DNA of 64,000 bases from Nibribacter roseus (lineage in GTDB: Bacteria > Bacteroidota > Bacteroidia > Cytophagales > Hymenobacteraceae): positions 558,001 through 622,000 of the forward strand of contig NZ_JBHSYQ010000016.1 in NCBI RefSeq assembly GCF_042662225.1. Direction: 5' to 3'. Positions 15,875 through 25,890 of the stretch are shown piece by piece; positions within the stretch are counted from its first letter, which is position 1, and every line of letters starts with the position of its first letter. Below the pieces are notes generated by a model. It was not told the origin of the DNA, did no database searches, and was given only the letters and a program-made list of their open reading frames with translations. The translations under genes were made by a program, and so were the position numbers.

Positions 15875-18800
15875 TTATTGTCTTACAATGGTAATGAAGC
15901 CTTTAAATGAAGGTTGCCCATTGCCGAAATCTACAATGTAGTAGTAAGTACCTTCGGCTAGTGGTGCATTCTGATAAGTACCGTTCCAAGTGTTATTGTA
16001 ACCTCTCTGACTAAACACCACACGACCCGCCTTATCAAAGACTTTAACTTCATTGTTGCGGTAGAAATCAATGTTCTTGATTACCCAAGTATCATTCACG
16101 CCGTCATTGTTCGGGCTCAGAATGTTCGCTGTCTCCAGCACACTGTAGTTTTCAGACACAGTAACGGTGAAGCTTTGGGTGGCGGCGCAACCGCTGGCGT
16201 TGGTGGCGGTAACTGAGTACGTGGTAGTGGCTTCCGGCCGTACGGTAATATAAGCACTGTTCTGCCCGCTGATGATACCGTCAGCATTGGCCCACACGTA
16301 GCTGGTACCGCCGGTGGCGGTGAGGGTGGCGGTGAGGCCTTTTGAGAGCTGATTACCTTGGTCAGAAGTGATGGCTATAGTAGGCAATTCAACGCTGTTC
16401 ACGGTAAAGGTGCGGCTGAATTCATCTACACCGCCGTTGGCAGTACCACCATTGTCACGCACAGTAACTGTTACAGTTGCTGTCCCGAAAACTCCGGCTC
16501 TGAGACTGTATGTAACCTGCCCAGTTCCATTCGCACCTAAGTTTACATTTAAAGCATCAAACATGGCGCTGTTAGAAGAGGCAACTGACAACGTAACGGT
16601 CTGGTTTACTTCTGGGCCAGCGGTTATACCTGTTAGGTTCACTGTCTGCTGGGCAATGGTGCTGCAGACGGTTTGGTTTTCTATAGCTGCCATGGTAGGT
16701 GCTTCATTTACGTCCAGTACCTGCACCACGATAGTTTCTTCTAAGAAATGACCGGAAGACGAGGTAGATCTTACCCTTACACTGTGGCTTGATTTGGCTT
16801 CATAGTTTAAAGCCGCTGCCGTACGTAATTGGTTGTCGGCAATGGTAAACAAGGCATTGTCTGTGTCACCGGCGCCGCTCACCAAGGAATAGCTAAACGT
16901 GGCGGTAGGATTTTCTGAAGTAGAGGTCAAAGTGCCCGCCACAGTACCAATGGCTGCATTTTCATAAAGTGGTTGCGGTGCTAAGGAAATGGAGGTTACA
17001 TAGGCAATGTTAGTGCTTGCCCCTGCTACATTTGTATAAGCAGAAAACACCACATTACCCGCAGCACGTACCCGGTAATAGTATTGCGTACCCGATTGCA
17101 CGCTATTATCAGTGTATGAAGTTGCATTGGCTCCAACAGTGGCTAATGTTGTAAAGGTTGTACCATCAAAAGAGCGCTCAATTTCAAAGCCTGTCTCAAT
17201 GTTGGAGTTATCTGTCCAAGTAAGGTCTACCTGATTCACAGAAACCGCAGTGGCCGCCAAATCTGTAGGAGCTACTAAGAGAACCGCTTCCCGCAGGGCT
17301 GCGATAAAGGCCATGTTGCCTTCTCCAAACCCAACTCCCCAGCCTCTGTCAGGGCCTCTGTTTTCTTCGGCTTTCACGCCTATATAATCAGCACCAGTTC
17401 TTTCCGGAGCCAATGGATATTGGAACGCTCCTGAATTGGTAACCATTGGTGAAATTAGCATAGGTGCCGTGATAGCTTGGAAGAGAGTAGTATTTCCCCC
17501 GTTGTTTGTAGCAAAGGCATGAATTACATTGTCAAAACCATAGCGCTCGCCTGTCTTAATAATGGCTATGTCCGTACCGGTGAAATTGAATTCATGGCCG
17601 TTTGGTGACACTCGGGTGATGAGCGTAGAAGCATCAGTCAGCAGCAAATCTATAGTGAAGTCTGAGGCATCAGTGTCTTGCACATATCCCGCTTGCTGTG
17701 ATTGGGTTTTCCGCAAAACGATTGTGGTACCGGAACGCATGTCTTTCCAGAAGTCAATGTTGTTGAATTGGTATTTACCGCCGTTGTCACTGGTGGCATT
17801 TGCCTCCAGGTCTTTCACGATCATGCCGCGCATGTCTAAATGGTCTTGAATTACCAGTAACTCTACCGCATCTGAAGTACCTTCCCAAACAGAGGTGGCA
17901 TTATAAATCTTGTTGATCACAATACTTGGTACCGGAACCGGAGCCGACGTAGTAGCCTGAGCTACATTAGAGAAAGCAGAAGACCCACCTGGCCCTACTG
18001 CGCTCACCCGATAATGGTAGGTGGTAGAACCTGTTAAGCCGGTGTTGGAATAGTTGGTCACGTTAGAACCAACCGTTGCCAATGCCGCAAAAGTAATGCC
18101 GTCAGTAGACCTTTCAATCTGGAAACCGGTTTCTATTGAAGCATTATCTGTCCAGGAGAGGTTGATCTGTGAAGAGGAAGCGACCGTAGCCGTTAATGCA
18201 GACGGTGCTACCGGAATACCTGATTGGGTGGTGGCATCCGCTACGTTAGAATAAACAGAATTATCTACTGGCCCAACTGCCCTTACCCTATAATAATATC
18301 TGGAAGCGGGGTTTAAGCCTGTGTTAGAATAGGTGGTTACATTGGCACCAACTGTAGCAAGAGCTGCAAAAGTTGTACCATCGGTAGACTGCTCAATCTC
18401 AAAACCAGTTTCAATAACCGAGTTATCAGTCCATGTTAAGTTAATCTGGTTAAAGGAAGTCGCCGTTGCAGTTAAGGCAGTTGGCGCGACCGGAATACCT
18501 GTGGTAGTAGTGGCATTGGCGACGTTGGTATATCCTGACGGACCAGGTGCCCCCACCGCTCTCACTCGGTAGTGATATTGTGTGTTTGGAGTTAAGCCAG
18601 TATTAGAAAAAGAGGTTGCATTGGCAGCCGTGGTGGTAACCAAGGTAAAGGATGTGCCGTCAGTAGAGCGTTCAATCTCAAAACCGGTTTCATTCACTGA
18701 ATTATCAGCCCAGGTTAAATTAATCTGCTCATGAGAAACCGCTACTGCCGCTAGTGTGCCGGGATTAGCCGGTACCGCTTCTAAGGTTGTAGCGTTGGCC

Positions 18801-21301
18801 ACGTTGGTGTAGGCCGAGTTGCTCTCTGCACCCGTAGCTCTTACTCTGTAGTGGTATTGGGTAGACGAAGTTAAACCAGTGTTTGAGTATGTTGTTACAT
18901 CTGCCGCAACACTGGTCAACAAAGTAAAGGCTACTCCGTCAGCAGACCGCTCTATTTCAAAACCAGTTTCATTGTTTGAATTATCAGCCCAAGCCAAATC
19001 AATTTGAGTAGTGGAAACGGCCGTTGCTGTTAGATTACTCGGTGCCAATACCGCTCCGGCATTGGTGGTAGCATTGGCCACTGATGAATATTCAGAAACT
19101 CCCCCGGTTCCTACTGCCCTTACCCGGTAGAAATATTGGGTAGAGGCACTTAGGTTCGTATTTTCATAGGTGGTGACATTGGCCCCTACCGTTGCTAAAG
19201 CGGCGAAGGTGGTGCCATCCAATGACTGCTCCAGTTCAAAGCCTGTCTCATTAGTGGAATTGTCGGTCCAGCTTAGGTTGATGGTACTGCTGGAAGCAGC
19301 TGTGGCCGTCAAACCGGTAGGTGCCAGTGGTTTTGGCTCTAAGGTAGTGGCGTCTGCTATGTTAGAATAACCTGAATTTGCCGCATTGCCTAATGCCCGC
19401 ACTCGGTAATAATAGCGGGTAGTGGCTGTAAGAGGCTGATCGGGGTAGGTGACTACTCCGGCAGTTGTGGTGTGCAGCGAAGTGAAGTTTTCGCCGTCAC
19501 TTGATCTTTCTATTTCAAATCCGGTTTCATTGGTAGAGTTGTCTGTCCAGGCCAGGTTGATCTCTGTATTAGAGATAGCTGTGGCAGTTAAGTTACTGGG
19601 GGCTGCCGGAGTGGCCTCTAAGGTAGTGGCATCCGCTATGTTAGAATACGCCGAGTTCTCCTGATCACCAGTGGCCCGGACACGGTAATAATAACGGGTG
19701 CTCGCTTCTAAGGAATTGTCCTGGTAGGTAACCACATTGGCCCCAACCGAAGCAAGGCTGGTAAAATCAGTGCCATTGATGGAGCGCTCTACTTCAAAGC
19801 CAGTCTCGTCATCAGAAGCATCTGTCCAGCTTAAGGTAATAGCACTGCTAGAAGCCGCAGTAGCCGTTAAACCTGTTGGTGCTGCAGGGGCTACTGATGG
19901 ACGCAGGGAGGAGATAAAGGCAATATTATTTTCACCAAAGCCATAGCCCCAGTTTTTATTTGGTTCTGTAGAAGTAGAAGCCTTTTCACCGTCAAAATCT
20001 GCAATACTTTTGGTGGGGTTGTTGGGGTACACGAAAGTACCAGCCGCTCCATTACCACCAGTTGTCCATAGCCGTGGGCTGTAAACTGCATTAAAGAAAG
20101 AGCCTGCGGTAGAAGCATTTCCACTGTTGGAAGCCATGGCATGGATAGCATTTCCGGCTCCGTTCATGTCACCCCGCTTTAGCACCACCATATCGGTGTT
20201 AGTAAGGTTGAACTCATGCCCGGCAGCAGAAACCCTGGTCAGATAGGTAGAGGCATCATTCAATAATAGATCTAGGGTGTAATCAGAAGGGTCGGTGTCC
20301 TGCACATAACCTTCAAACTGAGACTCTGTTTTGCGTAATACAATGGTGGTTCCGGCTCTTAAATCTGACCAGAAATCTATGTTGTTGAATCTATATTTCC
20401 CTCCCGTATCATTTACTACATTATCATTGTAGTCTTTGATAATAAGGTTACGCATGTCAAAATGGTCCTGTACCACTAACAGCTCCACGGCATCTGATTT
20501 TCCATCTCCGGTTTCAGAAGCATTATACATTTTATTGACCACCACTGGTGCGGAAACAGGACTTTCCTGTAAAACCGAGCGGCGCAGAGAGGCTATATAG
20601 TTTCTATTTCCAGCTCCAAATCCATAATGCCACTGGCGTTGTGCGTCATTGGCATTGTTGATAGAATTATTGGCTAAGGCATCCGTTCCGTTGTAGTCGG
20701 CTACGGTTTGGGTAGGGTTTGTAGTATGATAGAAATATCCGCCACCCGGGCTAGCATATACTAACTTAATTTTTGGGGAAGCAGTGGCATTGAAATGCGC
20801 AGATGCATTAATATTGGCCTCACTACCAAAGGCAAAAGCATGGATAGAACCGGCGGTGCCTGAAGGGTCACCTGTTTTGATCATCACCATGTCGTTACTG
20901 GTCAAATTGAAAACAGCAGACCCTCCTCTATTTGTAAAATAGGTGGTGTTCTGAAGAAGTACGTCAATGGTGAAATCTGAGGGGTCAGTGTCTTGCTCGT
21001 AACCGGCAAAAGGTGCCCTTGCATTGCGCAAAACAATGGTAGTTCCTTTTCTGAGGTTTTTCCAAAGCGGATGATCTTTGAATTCAAACCTTCCACCTTC
21101 TGCGGCCAAGTTATTTTCAAAGTCTTTGATGGTGTGGCCTGTTATGTCCAGATGATCCTGAATAACCAGTAGTTCTACCGCATCAGTATTCCCATCTGCG
21201 TCATTGGAGCCATTCAACAACTTATTTACCACGATACTTTGCGCCTGCACCGCACTAATAAGTAAGAAGACGCCTAAAAAGAGTAAAAGTACTTTTCTCA
21301 T
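15875..21301 (-). CDS. Giant secreted multidomain protein with fibronectin III repeats and gliding-type C-terminal domain
   Basis: 1808 residues with signal peptide (MRKVLLLFLGVFLLISAVQA). Two lamin-tail-like modules of about 220 residues come first (VELLVIQDHLDITGHTIKDF; VELLVVQDHFDMRNLIIKDY). Seven fibronectin III domains follow (about 470-1119, each with SWTDNS..ETGFEIERS and YYYRVRA). A third lamin-tail-like module (about 1119-1343) and an eighth fibronectin III come next. Then there is a cadherin-like domain (1435-1540), another beta domain, an Ig-like domain and a type B sorting domain (about 1725-1808: NILSPNNDGVNDTWVIKN ... GTYYYIVDF). It is probably exported by type IX secretion and anchored or released at the surface with help from the adjacent PorP/SprF protein. 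Likely an adhesin; no enzyme domain was recognised. Confidence 0.88.
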   Translation of the reverse strand: MRKVLLLFLGVFLLISAVQAQSIVVNKLLNGSNDADGNTDAVELLVIQDHLDITGHTIKDFENNLAAEGGRFEFKDHPLWKNLRKGTTIVLRNARAPFAGYEQDTDPSDFTIDVLLQNTTYFTNRGGSAVFNLTSNDMVMIKTGDPSGTAGSIHAFAFGSEANINASAHFNATASPKIKLVYASPGGGYFYHTTNPTQTVADYNGTDALANNSINNANDAQRQWHYGFGAGNRNYIASLRRSVLQESPVSAPVVVNKMYNASETGDGKSDAVELLVVQDHFDMRNLIIKDYNDNVVNDTGGKYRFNNIDFWSDLRAGTTIVLRKTESQFEGYVQDTDPSDYTLDLLLNDASTYLTRVSAAGHEFNLTNTDMVVLKRGDMNGAGNAIHAMASNSGNASTAGSFFNAVYSPRLWTTGGNGAAGTFVYPNNPTKSIADFDGEKASTSTEPNKNWGYGFGENNIAFISSLRPSVAPAAPTGLTATAASSSAITLSWTDASDDETGFEVERSINGTDFTSLASVGANVVTYQDNSLEASTRYYYRVRATGDQENSAYSNIADATTLEATPAAPSNLTATAISNTEINLAWTDNSTNETGFEIERSSDGENFTSLHTTTAGVVTYPDQPLTATTRYYYRVRALGNAANSGYSNIADATTLEPKPLAPTGLTATAASSSTINLSWTDNSTNETGFELEQSLDGTTFAALATVGANVTTYENTNLSASTQYFYRVRAVGTGGVSEYSSVANATTNAGAVLAPSNLTATAVSTTQIDLAWADNSNNETGFEIERSADGVAFTLLTSVAADVTTYSNTGLTSSTQYHYRVRATGAESNSAYTNVANATTLEAVPANPGTLAAVAVSHEQINLTWADNSVNETGFEIERSTDGTSFTLVTTTAANATSFSNTGLTPNTQYHYRVRAVGAPGPSGYTNVANATTTTGIPVAPTALTATATSFNQINLTWTDNSVIETGFEIEQSTDGTTFAALATVGANVTTYSNTGLNPASRYYYRVRAVGPVDNSVYSNVADATTQSGIPVAPSALTATVASSSQINLSWTDNASIETGFQIERSTDGITFAALATVGSNVTNYSNTGLTGSTTYHYRVSAVGPGGSSAFSNVAQATTSAPVPVPSIVINKIYNATSVWEGTSDAVELLVIQDHLDMRGMIVKDLEANATSDNGGKYQFNNIDFWKDMRSGTTIVLRKTQSQQAGYVQDTDASDFTIDLLLTDASTLITRVSPNGHEFNFTGTDIAIIKTGERYGFDNVIHAFATNNGGNTTLFQAITAPMLISPMVTNSGAFQYPLAPERTGADYIGVKAEENRGPDRGWGVGFGEGNMAFIAALREAVLLVAPTDLAATAVSVNQVDLTWTDNSNIETGFEIERSFDGTTFTTLATVGANATSYTDNSVQSGTQYYYRVRAAGNVVFSAYTNVAGASTNIAYVTSISLAPQPLYENAAIGTVAGTLTSTSENPTATFSYSLVSGAGDTDNALFTIADNQLRTAAALNYEAKSSHSVRVRSTSSSGHFLEETIVVQVLDVNEAPTMAAIENQTVCSTIAQQTVNLTGITAGPEVNQTVTLSVASSNSAMFDALNVNLGANGTGQVTYSLRAGVFGTATVTVTVRDNGGTANGGVDEFSRTFTVNSVELPTIAITSDQGNQLSKGLTATLTATGGTSYVWANADGIISGQNSAYITVRPEATTTYSVTATNASGCAATQSFTVTVSENYSVLETANILSPNNDGVNDTWVIKNIDFYRNNEVKVFDKAGRVVFSQRGYNNTWNGTYQNAPLAEGTYYYIVDFGNGQPSFKGFITIVRQ

Positions 21302-21364
21302 AATGATAAGGCAAAAGGTGAAAATTAATTGAAATCAGTTTTAGAAACTGGGGGATATTTTTAA

Positions 21365-21408
21365 AGCTGTTTTAGGCTTGTTTTAGTTAAAACAAGCCTA
21401 AAACAGCT
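21365..21408. repeat. Dispersed 40-bp palindrome, copy 6
   Basis: The longest perfect copy: 21-bp arms AGCTGTTTTAGGCTTGTTTTA and complement around a 2-base loop. It starts a few bases beyond the GH10 stop codon, so it could also end that transcript. Confidence 0.85.
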
Positions 21409-21414
21409 GGTAAC

Positions 21415-22485
21415 TTATTGAACACCATCTATTATGCCCTGATAAGCAGGCTTCGGCAGATAATCGCGGTCAAAAGGCAATGGCCAATCTGGGGCTCCGT
21501 TGAAGCCCGGTACCCAGCTGTCAGCATCGCCTACGTTCCAGGTGGTGATGCCAAACTGTTGGGCCTTAGGAATAGCGTTGTAGGTTTGTACAATGAACTT
21601 GTACCGGTTGGCCTGCAATTGAGCCAGAGCCGGGGTTAAGGCAATCCCTTGCACCTTTTCTGGGTTCATAGAGATATCCAATTCAGAAATGTGCACCAGC
21701 AACCCTGTGGCGGCGGCAGTATTAATGGCAGCGGCCAGGTTGGCGTCTGATTGGTTGTAGCGCGTGTGCATTTGCATGCCAATTCCATGAATGGGAATTC
21801 CGCGTTGTTTCAGGCTAGTGACCAGATTAATGATGGCAGTTCTTTTAGTAGGCCCCCATTCATGGCCGTAGTCGTTGTAAAAGAGAAGGGCTTCAGGGTC
21901 TGCCTCGTGGGCATACTGGAAGGCGCGGGCAATATAATCATCGCCTAAAATTCTTCTCCACACGCTGTTACGCAAGGCGGGGCTGTCGTTTTCAAAAGCC
22001 TCGTTTACTACATCCCAAGATACCACCTTACCCTTAAAGTGAGTAACGATGGTTTGGATGTGATTTTTGAAAATCAGCTCAAATTCCTCTTTTGTCCCAC
22101 TGAAGTTTTCAATCCAAGGTGGGAGCGATTGGTGCCAGATGAGGGTGTGGCCGTGCACCCGCTTGCCATGTTGCTGGGCAAAATCCACCAGATAATCGGC
22201 GTCTGCCCAGGTAAACACATCTTTAGATGGATGCAGAGCTGATACTTTCATGGCATTTTCTGCCGTAATGCTGTTCATCTCATTTGTCACCACTGCCCGG
22301 TACTTAGGGTTGTTCTTCATGAGGTTCACGCTCACTGCAGCCCCAAATGGGAAAGGAAGGTGCGTGTGCAACCCAGTGGTGGTACTGGGCGGTACGGTTC
22401 TTACCGGTTTCGGGAATTCCCCTTCGTTTTCACAAGCGGTGAGTGCCACCACAAAGAATAGTACTGTTAAGATTCTGATTTTCAT
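21415..22485 (-). CDS. GH10 endo-1,4-beta-xylanase, lipoprotein
   Basis: 356 residues. The N-terminus is a lipoprotein signal (MKIRILTVLFFVVALTACEN; lipobox LTAC), so it is membrane-anchored. GH10 hallmarks are ITAENAMKVSALHP, HGHTLIWHQSLP, SWDVVNEAFEN (acid/base Glu), HISELDISMNP (nucleophile Glu) and ITTWNVGDADSW. Length is right for a single catalytic domain with no binding module. It cuts the beta-1,4-xylan backbone. It is last in the run GH2, GH50-like, GH10 with an 8-bp gap from its upstream neighbour, so it belongs to that transcript. A glucuronoxylan-type substrate would explain its company with a beta-glucuronidase. Confidence 0.93.
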   Translation of the reverse strand: MKIRILTVLFFVVALTACENEGEFPKPVRTVPPSTTTGLHTHLPFPFGAAVSVNLMKNNPKYRAVVTNEMNSITAENAMKVSALHPSKDVFTWADADYLVDFAQQHGKRVHGHTLIWHQSLPPWIENFSGTKEEFELIFKNHIQTIVTHFKGKVVSWDVVNEAFENDSPALRNSVWRRILGDDYIARAFQYAHEADPEALLFYNDYGHEWGPTKRTAIINLVTSLKQRGIPIHGIGMQMHTRYNQSDANLAAAINTAAATGLLVHISELDISMNPEKVQGIALTPALAQLQANRYKFIVQTYNAIPKAQQFGITTWNVGDADSWVPGFNGAPDWPLPFDRDYLPKPAYQGIIDGVQ

Positions 22486-22493
22486 ACGGCCTC

Positions 22494-23921
22494 CTAATTC
22501 TTCTTCTTTATAAAATAATCTGCCAACTGGTACTTGTTTCTGTTGATCTCTTTCATCTTCTCGGCTAGCGGGGCATACACGTTGTAGTAGTTGTCTACAA
22601 TGCCCTTGTTAGCATCTATGTTAGAGGGTTCGGCTCCCTCTTTGGTGGGGTCGTTGTCTTGGTACTGGAACCAGTGCCAGCCTACACAATTTTTAGATTC
22701 TAGTAGGCTTAAGGTGAAATTTTGGTAGAAAAGACCTCGGTCTTCTTGGGTTTTCACCATCCAACCAGCTCCGGTTTTATTGGGTAAGCCTGAGTCCTCC
22801 CCTTTCACGTACCATTCCGTGATCATGAAAGGTTTATTGGCCAGTTTGCCCCATTCCTCCATTTTCTTGGCTTCGGGAGTCCAAACGTTGTAGTAATTGA
22901 TAGATACAATATCAACATATTTACCGGCGGCTTCCATCATCTCTGGATAATCACGCTGGGGGCCGTAGTAGCGGCAGCCCAGGTACATGTGGTTAGGGTC
23001 GTACTTCCGGATGGCTTTGGAAACAATAGAGAAATAGCGTTCCGTCACCAGTTGCAGAAACTCTTTTTTGTGTGCCTCAGTGATTTGCTCTGGGGAAATA
23101 CCTTTTTCGTCTATCCACTTTTTGGCAGCCTGGTACCCTGGCTCCTTCGGGTCTAGTTTTAAGTAACCCTCCAGGTTGCGGCGCAGGAGTGGCATTTCAT
23201 TGTCAGAGAAATAGCCGAAGAGATTTTTATCGTCTTTATAGGCTACCAACTGTTTAACGTGCTCGTCGCTGAAGGTTTCAAAATCTGGGTCGAAAACGAA
23301 GATGCAGTCATTGGGATACCCGCGATGCCCGGGCTTCTGGTAAGTGCCGCCCCGCTTCTTGCCGTAGGCACTCATAAAGTCCAGGTTAATAGTATAGGCC
23401 AAGGGCGACTTTTCCTGCAAGGGCGTCTCACGGAACTCCTTCACGGTTGACCAGGAACCCAACCCGTTGTACCCGTGGTCTAACAGCATCTGGTGCGTGC
23501 CTTGAGCCCAGCCTTTAGTATCTGTGAATTTTTCCTTGAGCGCTTCTTTGTTGCGGGTCGATCCGCCCATGCTCACCGTGTTCACAGCGGTGTGCAGAAA
23601 GTAATACCCTTCCGGATCAATAGCCCACCACCGGCCATCCAGCTGTTTTACATGAAAGAAACCAGTGGCTTGGGTGCGCTTGTCTTTTCTGCCGCCGTAC
23701 TTGCTGAGCTTCACTGAATTCTTTGGTTTGAAATCTGTGAGGTGTGCCAGGCTTCTGGTCTCATAGTCTTTCCATTCCCCATAGCCCAGAGTAGCATCTG
23801 AAGTGGTAAGGCCTCGCTTGGCTTGCACGATCAACGGCTCCGGTGATTTCTGCTGGGCTTTACAAGCCCAGGGGGAAACCATCGCAGAGAGAAAAAATAA
23901 CCGAAGCATCTGCTTTTTCAT
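22494..23921 (-). CDS. GH50/agarase-like clan GH-A glycoside hydrolase, lipoprotein
   Basis: 475 residues from the ATG at 23921, which directly follows the GH2 stop and gives a lipoprotein signal (MLRLFFLSAMVSPWACKAQQ; lipobox PWAC). GH50-like features are WWAIDPEGYYFLHTAVN, FGYFSDNEMPLLRRN (probable acid/base Glu), KPFMITEWYVKGED (probable nucleophile Glu), EDRGLFYQNF and VGWHWFQYQDND. Similar sequences are often labelled beta-agarase, but agar is an unlikely target in a locus with GH10 and beta-glucuronidase. The true substrate is unknown. The gene is tightly linked to its neighbours on both sides (1 and 8 bp). Confidence 0.75.
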   Translation of the reverse strand: MKKQMLRLFFLSAMVSPWACKAQQKSPEPLIVQAKRGLTTSDATLGYGEWKDYETRSLAHLTDFKPKNSVKLSKYGGRKDKRTQATGFFHVKQLDGRWWAIDPEGYYFLHTAVNTVSMGGSTRNKEALKEKFTDTKGWAQGTHQMLLDHGYNGLGSWSTVKEFRETPLQEKSPLAYTINLDFMSAYGKKRGGTYQKPGHRGYPNDCIFVFDPDFETFSDEHVKQLVAYKDDKNLFGYFSDNEMPLLRRNLEGYLKLDPKEPGYQAAKKWIDEKGISPEQITEAHKKEFLQLVTERYFSIVSKAIRKYDPNHMYLGCRYYGPQRDYPEMMEAAGKYVDIVSINYYNVWTPEAKKMEEWGKLANKPFMITEWYVKGEDSGLPNKTGAGWMVKTQEDRGLFYQNFTLSLLESKNCVGWHWFQYQDNDPTKEGAEPSNIDANKGIVDNYYNVYAPLAEKMKEINRNKYQLADYFIKKKN

Positions 23922-23922
23922 A

Positions 23923-25749
23923 CTACTTGTATTTTTGCTGCATTTGGTCATAGAAGTTCTTCAGCACGAAGAAGGCTTTCTTTTTCTCGCCGGTGTCTGA
24001 GTACACGCCTTTGCGGTTCCAGAAATTCTGGTACACTGGGTGCTGACGACGGGGTGAGCGGAAGTCTACTAAGATCCAAGGGGTCATGCCTCTTAAGGCG
24101 CCTACTTTGCTGAGCATGTCCAGCTGGTACTTGTACATAGACTCCTGATATTCTTCTGACCACCGAGTTTCGTCGTCGGCATGGTATCCGGCAACGGCCT
24201 CGCCTCCAAACTCGGTGATTACTACTGGCTTATTGTATTTGATTTTGAAGCTGTACTTGGGCAAGTCTTTTGGTGCGCCCCAGTACCAGCCGCCGTATTG
24301 GTTGAATGATACCAGATCGAGTTTTTCACCCAGCGGATCATCTACAATCAAGTCATACCCTTCGCGGTGTATCTCCAGAGCGGCGGCTACCAGGCGGGTA
24401 TCATCAAGGGAGCGCGTGTAGGCGGCCATATTACCCATAAATTTGTGGCGAGGCTCGCTCAATGGGGTTTCGTTGCCGATAGACCAAACCACCACACTGG
24501 CTCTGTTTTTATCACGCACCACCATATCGGTCATTTGTTGCTGGGCGTTTTTGTAGGTTTCTGGATTTTCCCAGGAGATAGTCCAGTACACGGGCACCTC
24601 GGCCCATACCATTAAACCCATTTCATCAGCTAACCTGATCATTTCTTCGTTGTGGGTGTAATGAGCCAGGCGTACGTAGTTGCAGTTGAGTTCTTTGGCC
24701 CACTGCAGCATCATGCGCATGTCGCCGCGGTTTCTCAGGCGGCCCTGCAACAGCGGATTTTCGTCATGGATGGAAATACCCCTGAAGAAAACGGATTTGT
24801 TGTTCAGCAATATATCAGTGCCTTTTACTTCAATCGTTCTGAAGCCAATGCGGTCTTTTACTTCATCAGTGCCGCTGCTTACCACCACATCATACAGCTT
24901 GGGGTTTTCCGGCGACCAGTAGGTCATTTTCTTTACCGGAATGGAAATATTCACACGGCCTGAGGCGTCTGCCCTGGCAGTGGTTTTAATTTTCAATTCA
25001 GGAATAGAAACTGTGATTTGTTGCGCTAAGTCTTTACCGTCTAATTGCACGTACCCCTCAATGCGGTTCAGGTTGTTCTTGGCCAACTGAATTTTGTAGT
25101 CGTTGATGTGGGTTTGCGGTAATTCGGCCAAAAGCACATCACGAGTGATGCCGCCGTAGTTCCACCAGTCAGTGTTCACGGTAGGCACCTCGTCTTGCTT
25201 GCGGGTATTATCTGCCTTTACCACCACCACGTTGTCGCCCTGGTTCAGTTTACCGGTCACGTCAAACTGAAAAGGAGTGAAACCGCCTTTGTGCACGCCC
25301 AGCTTTTTGCCATTCAGGTACACATGCGCCTCATAGTTTACCGCCGCGAAATACAACAGGTACTTTTTATCTGTTTTAGGGGCGGCTGAGAATTTCTTGC
25401 GGTACCAGATGGTGCCTTCATAAAACTTGAAAATGTCGCCCTGTGAGTTCCAGTCTGCTGGCACTACCAGTTGGGGAGCATACTCGAAATTGTATTCAAT
25501 CAGTTCTGACTTGTTTTTCTGTTCACGGTCGTCATAGAACCCACCCTTGCCAGAGGCGGACTGGTCAAACGGCATATGACGGTAGTCATAGTAGCCCATT
25601 TCATAAGGATCCATGATGTAGTTCCACTGTCCGTTCAGGCTAGTGAACTCCCGACCCTTAATGTTCTGAATCAGGTTTAGCTGCTGGGCAAATGCACTGG
25701 AGGTTAGAAGAAGTAAAAACAGTAAAAAGGAAAAGGAGAATTTATTCAT
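23923..25749 (-). CDS. GH2 beta-glucuronidase, periplasmic
   Basis: 608 residues with a signal peptide (NKFSFSFLLFLLLLTSSAFA). GH2 domains in order are a sugar-binding jelly roll, an Ig-like domain and a TIM barrel. DWWNYGGITRDV matches the beta-glucuronidase subgroup. Catalytic residues are Glu in WSIGNETP (acid/base) and Glu in VVITEFGGEA (nucleophile). The C-terminal FWNRKGVYS has the Asn-x-Lys motif that, in characterised glucuronidases, binds the carboxylate of glucuronic acid. It would release glucuronic acid from oligosaccharides in the periplasm. The downstream uronate genes (mannonate dehydratase and an oxidoreductase) of the same locus fit this. Confidence 0.88.
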   Translation of the reverse strand: MNKFSFSFLLFLLLLTSSAFAQQLNLIQNIKGREFTSLNGQWNYIMDPYEMGYYDYRHMPFDQSASGKGGFYDDREQKNKSELIEYNFEYAPQLVVPADWNSQGDIFKFYEGTIWYRKKFSAAPKTDKKYLLYFAAVNYEAHVYLNGKKLGVHKGGFTPFQFDVTGKLNQGDNVVVVKADNTRKQDEVPTVNTDWWNYGGITRDVLLAELPQTHINDYKIQLAKNNLNRIEGYVQLDGKDLAQQITVSIPELKIKTTARADASGRVNISIPVKKMTYWSPENPKLYDVVVSSGTDEVKDRIGFRTIEVKGTDILLNNKSVFFRGISIHDENPLLQGRLRNRGDMRMMLQWAKELNCNYVRLAHYTHNEEMIRLADEMGLMVWAEVPVYWTISWENPETYKNAQQQMTDMVVRDKNRASVVVWSIGNETPLSEPRHKFMGNMAAYTRSLDDTRLVAAALEIHREGYDLIVDDPLGEKLDLVSFNQYGGWYWGAPKDLPKYSFKIKYNKPVVITEFGGEAVAGYHADDETRWSEEYQESMYKYQLDMLSKVGALRGMTPWILVDFRSPRRQHPVYQNFWNRKGVYSDTGEKKKAFFVLKNFYDQMQQKYK

Positions 25750-25841
25750 TTGTTCAAGCTGCTTGTTAGTTTAAGTTTGGGTAGACCAGAAATCTATACT
25801 TCACCAAAAAGGGGCATATTATTTTGTCTGCTTAGGCTCTT

Positions 25842-25881
25842 CTGTTTTAGGGTTATTTTCTCAAAAACAGCCCTAAAACAG
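25842..25881. repeat. Dispersed 40-bp palindrome, copy 7
   Basis: CTGTTTTAGGG...CCCTAAAACAG with a mismatched inner segment, just beyond the SusD stop codon at 25891. It may separate the susCD transcript from the hydrolase genes. Confidence 0.75.
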
Positions 25882-25890
25882 AAGGATCTA

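Noticed and set aside
22494..23921. Agar degradation locus
   Set aside because: Only one protein resembles agarases, no sulfatases, GH16 or GH117 are present, and the neighbours indicate xylan and glucuronic acid.
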